Source of the DNA: JBEIFW01 sp040382215
GTDB lineage: Bacteria > Actinomycetota > Acidimicrobiia > Acidimicrobiales > Ilumatobacteraceae
NCBI GenBank assembly: GCA_040382215.1
Contig: JBEIFW010000026.1
Span: 1-26,772, forward strand
DNA length: 26,772 nt
Reading direction: 5' to 3'
Shown here: positions 1-6,606 of the stretch, one piece after another
Layout of the letters: every line of letters starts with the position of its first letter
Numbering within the stretch: position 1 is the stretch's first letter
Notes under the pieces: model-generated
What the model was told of the DNA's origin: nothing
The model's input: the letters and a program-made list of their open reading frames with translations, nothing else
Database searches by the model: none
Program-made: the position numbers and the translations under genes

Positions 1-1
1 C

Positions 2-166
2 GGCGATGTCGCCTCTCGACGGTTCGTGGCGTTGTATGGCCGGGCGGGACGACTGCGCGGCGTGTTCGGCCTGTCGATGCCCCGCGCGCTCATGTCCTAC
101 CGCAAGCTGCTCCTGGAGGGTGCCTCCTGGGACGAAGGCCTCGCCCACGCTGCGACCCTGGCGTGA
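2..166 (+). CDS. Ferredoxin reductase-type FAD/NAD(P) oxidoreductase, C-terminal fragment
   Basis: Only the last 54 codons are in the window; the gene runs off the left edge. The visible residues (RFVALYGRAGRLRGVFG, then MPRALMSYRKLL and GASWDEGLAHA) match the usual end of the C-terminal dimerisation domain (Reductase_C) of FAD-dependent ferredoxin and rubredoxin reductases, where a beta strand with the pattern LYGRxGRLxGV is followed by a helix with RALMxYRxL. Such enzymes pass electrons from NAD(P)H to a ferredoxin serving a cytochrome P450 or a ring-hydroxylating oxygenase. Its partner lies outside the window. The stop codon is 21 bases before the MarR gene, so the two may be co-transcribed. 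The assignment rests on a short stretch. Confidence 0.62.
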   Translation, partial: GDVASRRFVALYGRAGRLRGVFGLSMPRALMSYRKLLLEGASWDEGLAHAATLA

Positions 167-187
167 GCTCGTCGGTAGCTTGTCGCC

Positions 188-667
188 ATGGCGGCGCTCC
201 CCGATCCTGACCGGCTCGAGGCCGGGAGGCGGTTGCTCGAGGTGGCACGAGCGGTGACGGATCGGCTCGATGCCGATCTGCGAGACCAGTGCGGGATGCC
301 GCTCATGTGGTACTCGGCGCTCGAGGCCCTTCGCAATGCCGGAGGTTCGCTGCGCATCCAGGAGCTTGCGGCAACCCTGGGGGTGCACAAGAGCACCGCG
401 AGTCGTGTGCTGGATCGCCTCGTGGAGCATGAGCTGGCACTGCGTGAGCCTGACCCGCTCGACGGGCGCGGCGCACGAGCCGTCATCACCCGGTTCGGGC
501 GGGAGCGGGTGCGCCGTGCGTCAACAGTGCACGGACGCAGCGTCCAGCGTCATCTCGGACGTCATCTGTTGGACGGCGATGCCGAGCGGTTGCTCGCCGT
601 GCTGGGCAAGGTGCCCACGACGGCGGATCACGGGAGATCGATCTCCACGACGCGGGCGTCCGCGTAA
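188..667 (+). CDS. MarR-family transcriptional regulator
   Basis: 159 residues, typical MarR length. A winged helix-turn-helix occupies about residues 50–110: the recognition region reads LRIQELAATLGVHKSTASRVL, and the wing region DPLDGRGARAVITRFGRERV has the Asp/Arg-Gly pattern typical of MarR wings. Flanking helices form the dimer interface. These proteins are usually ligand-responsive repressors of nearby or divergent genes; the ligand and targets cannot be told here. It starts at an ATG 21 bases after the reductase fragment, with no strong ribosome binding site. Its last 40 bases overlap the end of the convergent fasciclin/OmpA gene, so the two transcripts are antisense there. The C-terminal tail (about residues 145–159) looks non-conserved and may only be read-through into the overlap. 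Confidence 0.8.
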   Translation: MAALPDPDRLEAGRRLLEVARAVTDRLDADLRDQCGMPLMWYSALEALRNAGGSLRIQELAATLGVHKSTASRVLDRLVEHELALREPDPLDGRGARAVITRFGRERVRRASTVHGRSVQRHLGRHLLDGDAERLLAVLGKVPTTADHGRSISTTRASA

Positions 668-2103
668 ACCGCCGCCCACCGGCCCCCGGCACCGGTCACG
701 GTGTAGGTGACGGAGGTTGCGCCGGCCGCGCGCAGGGCGGCGACGACGGTGTCGGCCCGAGCCTTGGACTGGTCGAGGGCGGCACGTTCACCGCCGCGGG
801 TGTCGCTCCACCCCGTCACTTTGACGACGGCTCCGGTCGGGAGGCGCTTGATGGTGATGGCCAGGTCGTTGACGACCGCGGTGGCCTGCGCATCGAGGGT
901 CACGCCGTTGGGGGTCGGGAACTTCACGACCACGTCGATGCCTGGACCGGTCGTGCTCGTCGGCGCAGCCGGTACGGTCGTGGCGGCTGCCGTCGTTCCC
1001 GTGGTCGTCGCAGCGCCGGTCGTGGCGGCCGCCGTCGTTCCCGTGGTCGTTGCGGCACCGGTCGTTGCGGCACCGGTCGTTGCGGCGCCGGTCGTGGTCG
1101 GCGCGTCCGGCGGGAGCAGCACTCGATCGAGCAGATGGACGATGCCGTTGGAGGCGGTCAGATCGGCCGACACGACGGTTGCGCCGCCGACGGTCAGGGT
1201 GTTCCCCGTTCGGGCAACCTTGAGCGGCGGCCCGTCGAGGACTGGCAACTCGCCGGACTTGGCCGTGACCGAGGTCCATCGTCCGGACGCAACGTGGTGG
1301 AGGAGCACCTTTCGCAGCGCTGCGGGATCGGCGAGCAGCGCGTCGAGGCGCCCGGGGGCGAGGGCGGCGAACGCGTCGTTCGTGGGAGCGAACACGGTGA
1401 ACACGCCGGCCGGATCGGCGAGCACGTCGGCGAGACCGGCGGCGCGCACGGCGGCGAACAGGGTCGACAGCCTCGGTTCGGCCTCGAGCGTGCGGGCGAG
1501 GTTGGCGGTGGCCGGAACGGTCGTCGTCCGGGCCGAGGTGGTGATCGGGGCGGCCGTGTCGGGGTCGTCGCCACGGCTCCGTACGAACATCAGGGCGACC
1601 AGCGCAAGGACGGCGACGACCGGGATCACCACGACCCACCAGCGTCGTGGGGTCCGACTGGTGTTGCGTCGTGCGGTCGGGGTCACCGGATCGAGGGTGA
1701 AGTTCGCATCGGGCGAGTAGCCGGTGCCGAAGGTGAAGGCGGGCTCTCCCAGGAACTCACCCGGCATCGCCGGCCGACTCGTCCCTCCCGGCGTTGTCGG
1801 TGCGGGCGGTGCGGCGTTTGGGACGACCGGCGTCGGTGGAGCCGTCGGAGCTCCGACCGGAGCGGCGAGCGGGCCGACACCGGGGATCACCACCTCGGCG
1901 AGCACCGTCCGGATCCACCCGAGGTCGCGATCGTCGAGGCGACGGGGGAACTGGGCGCGCTCGCCGGCGGGCAGCAGGTCTCGCAGGAAGTTGAGGTCGC
2001 CGGCGAGGAACCGAGCCCGCAGCCAGTCGAGGTCACCCTCCACCAGCTTCGCCTGCAGGGCTCGGGCGAACTCCGGAGACGTCCCGATCGTGGCCACGGT
2101 CAC
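628..2103 (-). CDS. Membrane-anchored fasciclin/OmpA-like domain protein
   Basis: 491 residues from a GTG start. Visible parts in order: an N-terminal region (1–75) with the repeated pattern GDLDWLR, GDLNFLR, DRDLGWIR and no recognised family; a Pro/Ala-rich linker (78–110); one membrane segment (about 155–174, flanked by Arg residues); a fasciclin (FAS1) domain (about 201–333, with FTVFAPTNDAFAAL and the terminal GIVHLLDRVLLPP); a Thr/Ala-Gly low-complexity linker (334–387); and an OmpA-like domain (about 389–491, with GWSDTRGGERAALDQSKARA). FAS1 domains mediate adhesion and OmpA-like domains usually bind peptidoglycan. With the N-terminus inside, the protein would hold the membrane to the wall and expose an adhesion module. 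The order FAS1–linker–OmpA is uncommon in my experience. The N-terminal repeats may have a cytoplasmic partner, which is inference. Confidence 0.82.
   Translation of the reverse strand: MTVATIGTSPEFARALQAKLVEGDLDWLRARFLAGDLNFLRDLLPAGERAQFPRRLDDRDLGWIRTVLAEVVIPGVGPLAAPVGAPTAPPTPVVPNAAPPAPTTPGGTSRPAMPGEFLGEPAFTFGTGYSPDANFTLDPVTPTARRNTSRTPRRWWVVVIPVVAVLALVALMFVRSRGDDPDTAAPITTSARTTTVPATANLARTLEAEPRLSTLFAAVRAAGLADVLADPAGVFTVFAPTNDAFAALAPGRLDALLADPAALRKVLLHHVASGRWTSVTAKSGELPVLDGPPLKVARTGNTLTVGGATVVSADLTASNGIVHLLDRVLLPPDAPTTTGAATTGAATTGAATTTGTTAAATTGAATTTGTTAAATTVPAAPTSTTGPGIDVVVKFPTPNGVTLDAQATAVVNDLAITIKRLPTGAVVKVTGWSDTRGGERAALDQSKARADTVVAALRAAGATSVTYTVTGAGGRWAAVYADARVVEIDLP
977..1090 (-). repeat. 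Tandem repeats encoding the Thr/Ala linker
   Basis: Two 42-base near-identical copies (977–1018 and 1019–1060) are followed by two further 15-base units (1061–1075 and 1076–1090) that repeat the end of the second 42-mer. All unit lengths are multiples of three, so gain or loss keeps the frame. They encode the ATTGA / TTGTTAAATTGA linker between the FAS1 and OmpA-like domains, so copy-number change would lengthen or shorten the spacer between membrane and wall. Confidence 0.85.
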
Positions 2104-2135
2104 TCAGGGTAGTCAGGCAACCCGCAGTTCGGATG

Positions 2136-3947
2136 TCATGGAACCGTGCCGTAGAGCCCCTCGATCACGCCGGCGTAGCGCTCGGCCACCGCTCGACGTT
2201 TCAGCTTGGCGGTCGGGGTGAGGAGCCCGGCGGTCTGGTCCCAGTCCTCGGTGACGATCGCAAAGCGCCGGACCCGGCTCGGGGGCGCCAACCGTTCGTT
2301 GAGTTCGTCGATCCGTGCCCCGACGTCCGCAACCAGCGCGGGCTCTCCGACCAGTGTGGCCGTCGTGCGATCGACGAGGTCGTGCGACTCGGCCCAGCTT
2401 TGCGCAGCATCGGGATCCAGCGTGACGACGGCTGCGACGAACGGGCGGCCGTCACCGACCACGACGGCCTGCCCGATGAGCGGGATCGTGCGAAGCGCGG
2501 CCTCGAGCGCGGCGGGGCTGACGTGCTCGCCGACGGAGGTGACGATGAGGTCCTTCTTGCGGTCGATGATGCGCAACAGCCCGTCCGGCTCGAGGACCCC
2601 GATGTCGCCGGTGTGCAACCAGCCATCGACGAGGGCATCGCTCGTGCGTGTCTCGTCGTGCCAGTAGCCGCGGAACACGTTTGGACCGCGGCAACAGACC
2701 TCCCCATCGTCTGCGAGGCGTACCTCGCAATCCGGGATCGCCCGACCGACCGTCCCGGGCCGGGCCTCGTGCGGGGACCACGTGATCGGTCCGGACGATT
2801 CCGACTGGCCGTAGATCTCGCTGAGCGGGATGCCGACGGCGAGGAACCACTCGTGGAGTTCCGGGGGCAGTGGCGCTGCACCGCTCACAGCGACTCGCAG
2901 GTCGTCGAGTCCGATGGCCTCGCGCAGCGGTGCGAAGGCGATGGTGTCGAGGAACGACCAGCTCGCTCGCTGTTCGTCGGTCGCCGTGCCGGCCCGCTCG
3001 GCCGAAGTGATCGTCCGGGCGAGCGCGATGCCCTCTGCCAGCCGCGCCCGGCGGTCGGGATCGAGGGCGTCGAGGATCCGGGCCCGCAGCCGCTCCCAGA
3101 TCCGGGGTACGCCGAACAGCAGGTTCGGACGGATCTCCCGCAGCACGGCCCCCAGTTCGGAGGGATCGGGGCAGCAGGTCACCTCGGACCCACCGATCAC
3201 CCACAGGTAGTGACCGACCATCCGCTCCGCAATGTGCGCCATCGGGAGGTAGGAGACGACACGCCATCCCGTGAGGTCCTCGGTCCCGAGGCACCGTCGC
3301 AGTTGCTCGGCCGTGGCCACGACGTTGGCCTGGTCGAGCATCACCCCTTTGGGGAGGCCGGTGGTGCCCGACGTGTAGACGAGGGTGGCGAGATCCTCGG
3401 CGAGGGTTGCGGCAGCGAGCGCCTCGAGGTCGTCGACGCGCTGATCACCGGACAGCAGTGTGCTCATGGAAGGCGGGTGGGTGCCCGGCGCGTCGAGCAC
3501 GACGACGTCGGTCAACCGGGGGAGGTCACCGGACCAGTCGCGAAGGCGTTCGGCGAGCCGGGGATCGTCGACGACGGCCAAGCGGGCGCCGGTGTGGTCC
3601 ACGAGAGATCGGAGCTCTTCGGGAGGTTCGCCGGTGCTCGTGGTGCGGTACAGGCTCACCGGTACGGCTCGGCGGAACTGCGCTGCGAGATCCAACCAAT
3701 GGAACTCAGGCCGATTGCGAAGAGCGAACACGATGCGGTCCCCGGGTTCGATCCCCCGGGCGGCGAGCCCGGCCGAGAGTCGGGCCACCTGTCCGGCCAC
3801 CTCCGCCCAGGTCCAGTGCGCCCACGACCCGGTCCCGTCGACGGCTCGGAGGGCCACGGCGTTGGGCTGCCGGGCAACCGTGCGCAGGAACGCCCGCGGG
3901 ACGGTCGTCTCGGGGGCGGCGGGGTCCGGATCACCCGGCGCGATCAC
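2136..3947 (-). CDS. Long-chain fatty acid–CoA ligase (AMP-forming)
   Basis: About 603 residues, usual for FadD15-type ligases. The enzyme activates a fatty acid with ATP to an acyl-adenylate and then to acyl-CoA. Visible motifs: the P-loop-like signature LVYTSGTTGLPKGVML, the A5-type region IYGQSESSGP, the A7/A8 region GWLHTGDIGVLEPDGLLRI followed by DRKKDLIVTSVGEHVSP, and the C-terminal PTAKLKRR with the adenylation lysine. The frame stays open to 3998, but I prefer the GTG at 3947, which has a GGAAGG site 8 bases upstream; a GTG at 3953 would leave only 2 bases. It is divergent from the thiolase across about 120 bases, so activation and thiolysis of acyl chains may share control. The fasciclin/OmpA gene follows 32 bases downstream on the same strand. 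Confidence 0.9.
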   Translation of the reverse strand: MIAPGDPDPAAPETTVPRAFLRTVARQPNAVALRAVDGTGSWAHWTWAEVAGQVARLSAGLAARGIEPGDRIVFALRNRPEFHWLDLAAQFRRAVPVSLYRTTSTGEPPEELRSLVDHTGARLAVVDDPRLAERLRDWSGDLPRLTDVVVLDAPGTHPPSMSTLLSGDQRVDDLEALAAATLAEDLATLVYTSGTTGLPKGVMLDQANVVATAEQLRRCLGTEDLTGWRVVSYLPMAHIAERMVGHYLWVIGGSEVTCCPDPSELGAVLREIRPNLLFGVPRIWERLRARILDALDPDRRARLAEGIALARTITSAERAGTATDEQRASWSFLDTIAFAPLREAIGLDDLRVAVSGAAPLPPELHEWFLAVGIPLSEIYGQSESSGPITWSPHEARPGTVGRAIPDCEVRLADDGEVCCRGPNVFRGYWHDETRTSDALVDGWLHTGDIGVLEPDGLLRIIDRKKDLIVTSVGEHVSPAALEAALRTIPLIGQAVVVGDGRPFVAAVVTLDPDAAQSWAESHDLVDRTTATLVGEPALVADVGARIDELNERLAPPSRVRRFAIVTEDWDQTAGLLTPTAKLKRRAVAERYAGVIEGLYGTVP

Positions 3948-3950
3948 GAC

Positions 3951-3970
3951 CACACCCTTCCACACCCTTC
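3951..3970. repeat. 10-base tandem repeat duplicating the ligase ribosome binding site
   Basis: CACACCCTTC occurs twice head to tail. On the minus strand each copy gives GAAGGGTGTG, so two GGAAGGG-like Shine-Dalgarno cores sit in front of the ligase start. The copy nearer the gene is correctly spaced for the GTG at 3947. Confidence 0.6.
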
Positions 3971-4069
3971 CACGACGTCCGACACCTGGACAGTGCACCG
4001 GTCGGTCGCGAGACTTTTGGCCGTTGGCGTACGCCGCCGGCCGTCGACGGTCGGCGAAAGGAGTTCCTC
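3971..4069. promoter_or_regulatory. Divergent intergenic region between acyl-CoA ligase and thiolase
   Basis: The region must hold promoters for both genes. The thiolase end contains a strong AAAGGAG ribosome binding site (about 4057–4063), 7 bases before the GTG start. The short direct repeat CGGTCGGTCG lies near 4000–4009. I see no convincing -35/-10 pair or clear operator. Confidence 0.35.
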
Positions 4070-5227
4070 GTGACCACCGCCGTCATCGTCGATGCCGTTC
4101 GCACCCCGATGGGGAAGCGCAACGGGAAGCTGAAGGACTGGCACCCGGTCGACCTTGCGGCCGAGACCCTGAAGGCGCTGGTCGCCCGCACCGGAATCGA
4201 CCCGGCGGTGATCGACGACGTCGTGATGGGGTGCGTGATGCAGGTCGGCGAGCAGGGTGTGAACGTGGCTCGCAACGCCGTGCTGGCCGCGGGCTGGCCG
4301 GAGTCCATCCCGGGTACGACGGTCGATCGGCAGTGCGGTTCCTCGCAGCAGGCAGCGCACTTCGCCGCCCAAGGGGTGATCGCCGGTGCCTACGACGTGG
4401 TGATCGCCGCCGGCGTCGAGGTGATGTCCCGGGTGCCGATGGGTGCGTCGATGGCGGACGGCAAGTTCGGATTGCCGTTCGGCCCGAGGATCGGGGCTCG
4501 CTACGCCGCGGTCGGGGGGTTGGTCCCGCAGGGCATCTCGGCCGAGCTGATCGCCGAGAAGTGGGGCATCACACGCGCCGAGATGGACGCGTTCGGGCTT
4601 CGCAGCCAGCAGTTCGCCGCTCGGGCCACGGCCGAGGGGCGGTTCCAGAACGAGATCATCCCGGTCCTCGGCGCAGACGGGGCGATGGTCACTGCGGACG
4701 AGGGCATCCGGGAGTCGACGATCGAGAAGCTCCAGAGCCTGAAGCCGTCCTTCCGGGAGGACGGCGGGGTCACGGCCGGCAACTCCTCGCAGATCACCGA
4801 CGGTGCAGCGGCCCTGCTCATCATGAGTGAGGAAAAGGCGGCCGAGCTCGGCCTGAAGCCGCGGGCCCGGTTCGTGTCGTTCGCGCTCGCAGCCGATGAT
4901 CCCCGGCTGATGCTGACGGCGCCGATCCCGGCCACGACGAAGGTGCTGGCGAAGGCCGGCATGACTATCGACCAGATCGACCTCGTCGAGATCAACGAGG
5001 CGTTCGCCTCGGTCGTGCTCGCATGGGAGAAGGAACACCACCCCGACATGAGTCGGGTCAACGTGAACGGTGGTGCGATCGCACTCGGCCACCCGCTCGG
5101 GTGCTCCGGGGCCCGGCTGATGACCACCCTGCTGAACGAATTGGAGCGCACGGGTGGTCGCTTCGGGCTCCAGACGATGTGCGAGGGCGGCGGCATGGCC
5201 AACGCCACGATCATCGAGCGCTGCTGA
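4070..5227 (+). CDS. Acetyl-CoA C-acyltransferase (thiolase)
   Basis: 385 residues, normal for a type II thiolase. The enzyme cleaves 3-ketoacyl-CoA with CoA at the end of beta-oxidation, or condenses acyl-CoAs in reverse. Catalytic residues are in place: nucleophile Cys89 in DRQCGSSQQA, His341 in GGAIALGHPLGCSGA and Cys371 in MCEGGGMANA; the NEAFAS motif is also present. The start is the GTG at 4070 with AAAGGAG just upstream; the frame is open far upstream, but that part is antisense to the ligase and lacks thiolase sequence. It is divergent from the acyl-CoA ligase. A strong nested hairpin begins 11 bases after the stop. No dehydrogenase or hydratase partner is adjacent, so degradation versus synthesis cannot be decided. 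Confidence 0.93.
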   Translation: MTTAVIVDAVRTPMGKRNGKLKDWHPVDLAAETLKALVARTGIDPAVIDDVVMGCVMQVGEQGVNVARNAVLAAGWPESIPGTTVDRQCGSSQQAAHFAAQGVIAGAYDVVIAAGVEVMSRVPMGASMADGKFGLPFGPRIGARYAAVGGLVPQGISAELIAEKWGITRAEMDAFGLRSQQFAARATAEGRFQNEIIPVLGADGAMVTADEGIRESTIEKLQSLKPSFREDGGVTAGNSSQITDGAAALLIMSEEKAAELGLKPRARFVSFALAADDPRLMLTAPIPATTKVLAKAGMTIDQIDLVEINEAFASVVLAWEKEHHPDMSRVNVNGGAIALGHPLGCSGARLMTTLLNELERTGGRFGLQTMCEGGGMANATIIERC

Positions 5228-5238
5228 GCTGTCCGGCC

Positions 5239-5283
5239 GGGGACCGGGCGCCGACGCCGGTCGAGCGTCGAACACCGGTCCCC
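5239..5283 (+). terminator. Nested hairpin downstream of the thiolase
   Basis: GGGGACCGG (5239–5247) pairs perfectly with CCGGTCCCC (5275–5283). Inside its loop CGACGC (5252–5257) pairs with GCGTCG (5265–5270). The structure starts 11 bases after the thiolase stop and ends 13 bases before the next gene. There is no T-run, so it would be a T-less terminator or mRNA-stabilising stem, as is common in high-GC actinobacteria. Confidence 0.6.
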
Positions 5284-5296
5284 GTATCCTGACGGC

Positions 5297-5554
5297 GTGT
5301 TCGGCACGATCGTGGTCCTGCTGGTGGCGGCCGGTGCCTTCCTCGTCATCTGGAAGATCGGGATCGGACTCCTGCGAAGCCTCGGCACCCCGATCCCGCC
5401 GCCGCCGCCGGCGGGCGAACTGCGCCGGGTGAACGTTCGCTACCGGTGCTCGCTGTGCGGCACGGAACTGCGAATGACGCTTGCGACGGACGAGGAACCC
5501 GTTCCTCCTCGACACTGCATGGAGGAGATGGACGTCTTCCGGATCATGGATTGA
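5297..5554 (+). CDS. Small membrane protein with zinc-ribbon-like C-terminus
   Basis: 85 residues from a GTG. Residues 3–26 form one membrane helix (IVVLLVAAGAFLVIWKIGIG), followed by a proline run (PPPPP). The C-terminal part has YRCSLCGTELRM and a later PRHCMEEM, which gives three Cys and a His that could bind zinc. Such short anchored zinc-ribbon proteins are common in actinobacteria and their role is unknown. The gene follows the thiolase terminator hairpin, so it probably has its own promoter, and it converges on crgA. No clear ribosome binding site precedes the start. Confidence 0.65.
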   Translation: MFGTIVVLLVAAGAFLVIWKIGIGLLRSLGTPIPPPPPAGELRRVNVRYRCSLCGTELRMTLATDEEPVPPRHCMEEMDVFRIMD

Positions 5555-5578
5555 CGCACGGGGAGAACGGACGCGCGT

Positions 5579-5613
5579 GTTGTCCACTCCCTGTGGATAC
5601 GGATGGGGACAAC
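5579..5613. promoter_or_regulatory. Cluster of DnaA-box-like sequences between convergent genes
   Basis: Within 35 bases lie TTGTCCACT (5580–5588), TGTGGATAC (5592–5600, reverse strand GTATCCACA) and TGGGGACAA (5604–5612, reverse strand TTGTCCCCA). Each differs by one base from the DnaA box TT(A/G)TCCACA. GTTGTCC (5579–5585) and GGACAAC (5607–5613) also form a perfect inverted repeat. The gap is only 72 bases and lies between convergent genes, so a bidirectional terminator is an alternative. Confidence 0.4.
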
Positions 5614-5626
5614 GTCTCGCGCCGAG

Positions 5627-5962
5627 TCAGCGGTATTGCGTTGCGGTGATGATCCCGCCGAGGATCAACCCGAGGCCCACCGGGAGGTACCAGTTGCTCG
5701 TGGCGCCCGGGAGGAGCGTGAGGTAGTTCAGCACGAGGACGAGCGCACCGACGATGAGCAGGGTGAACATCAGGATCGGTACCCAACGGGGGCTCGGACC
5801 CTTGAGGTTGTGCGTGGGCGGGGTGTAACGGGCGGACGCTGCGGCAGCGTGGCGGGCGTGCTCGGTGGCACCGAGCGTGGGTCGGGCAGCCGTGGGCAAC
5901 GCCCCCGGCTGGGTGCCCTTCGGCGTCACTCGGCCGCCGCCTTTGCGCTTCGGAGGTGCCAC
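5627..5962 (-). CDS. crgA: Cell division protein CrgA
   Basis: 111 residues. A basic, Ala-rich cytoplasmic N-terminus is followed by two membrane helices (about 64–82 and 92–107). The loop NYLTLLPGATSNWYLPVGLG and the ending GGIITATQYR are the CrgA hallmark. In actinobacteria CrgA is a septal membrane protein that interacts with FtsZ, FtsQ, FtsI and PBPs and coordinates division. The N-terminus is longer and more basic than in mycobacterial CrgA. It lies divergent from the amidotransferase gene and near pknB, as in Mycobacterium. Confidence 0.93.
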   Translation of the reverse strand: MAPPKRKGGGRVTPKGTQPGALPTAARPTLGATEHARHAAAASARYTPPTHNLKGPSPRWVPILMFTLLIVGALVLVLNYLTLLPGATSNWYLPVGLGLILGGIITATQYR

Positions 5963-6023
5963 GCCGAGGAGTGTAGGGGAGGGGTGGCTCGACAGGCTCG
6001 ACGGGCCCTGCGACGCTGAGGCG

Positions 6024-6599
6024 GTGCGCGTCCTCGTGGTCGACTGCTACGACTCGTTCGTCTTCAATCTCGTGCAGTACCTCGGTGAGCTCGGCGTAGA
6101 GCCGATCGTGCACCGCCACGATGCGCTCGGCGTCGACGAGGCGCTCGCCCTCGCGCCGGACGCGATCCTGCTGTCACCCGGACCGGGACGACCGGAGGAC
6201 GCCGGCATCGTGCCGACGCTCATCCCGGCTGCTGCCAGGATCCCGATCCTCGGGGTCTGCCTGGGGCACCAGGCGATCGGGCAGGCCTTCGGGGGTCGGG
6301 TCGTGCGGGCGCCGGCGCTGATGCACGGGAAGACCTCGCTGGTGCGTCACCGGGGCGTCGGGGTGTTCCGCGGGCTTCCCGATCCGCTCGAGGCCACCCG
6401 CTACCACTCGCTCGTCGTCGATAGGGCGAGCGTGCCCGACTGCCTCGAGATCACCGCCGAGACCGACGACGGCCTCGTCATGGGCCTGCGCCACCGGGAG
6501 CTGCCGATCGAGGGCGTGCAGTTCCACCCGGAGTCGATCCTGACCGTCGGCGGGCATCAACTGCTGCGCAACTTCTTGGCACTGGCTTCACCGGTCTGA
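6024..6599 (+). CDS. trpG: Anthranilate / aminodeoxychorismate synthase glutamine amidotransferase subunit
   Basis: 191 residues from the GTG at 6024, with GAGG just upstream. It is a class I glutamine amidotransferase that hydrolyses glutamine and channels ammonia to a chorismate-binding partner (TrpE or PabB). The N-terminus RVLVVDCYDSFVFNLVQYL is typical, the oxyanion loop is SPGPGRPEDAG, the nucleophile is Cys79 in GVCLGHQ, and His168 with Glu170 (VQFHPES) complete the triad. The gene annotated trpG beside pknB in mycobacteria occupies the same place; it may serve folate as well as tryptophan synthesis (pabA function), and no trpE or pabB is in the window to decide. It converges on pknB with only 7 bases between stop codons. 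Confidence 0.9.
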   Translation: MRVLVVDCYDSFVFNLVQYLGELGVEPIVHRHDALGVDEALALAPDAILLSPGPGRPEDAGIVPTLIPAAARIPILGVCLGHQAIGQAFGGRVVRAPALMHGKTSLVRHRGVGVFRGLPDPLEATRYHSLVVDRASVPDCLEITAETDDGLVMGLRHRELPIEGVQFHPESILTVGGHQLLRNFLALASPV

Positions 6600-6606
6600 G
6601 CGGCGG

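Noticed and set aside
2133..4073. 646-codon plus-strand frame across the acyl-CoA ligase
   Set aside because: Antisense shadow; all ligase motifs are on the minus strand.
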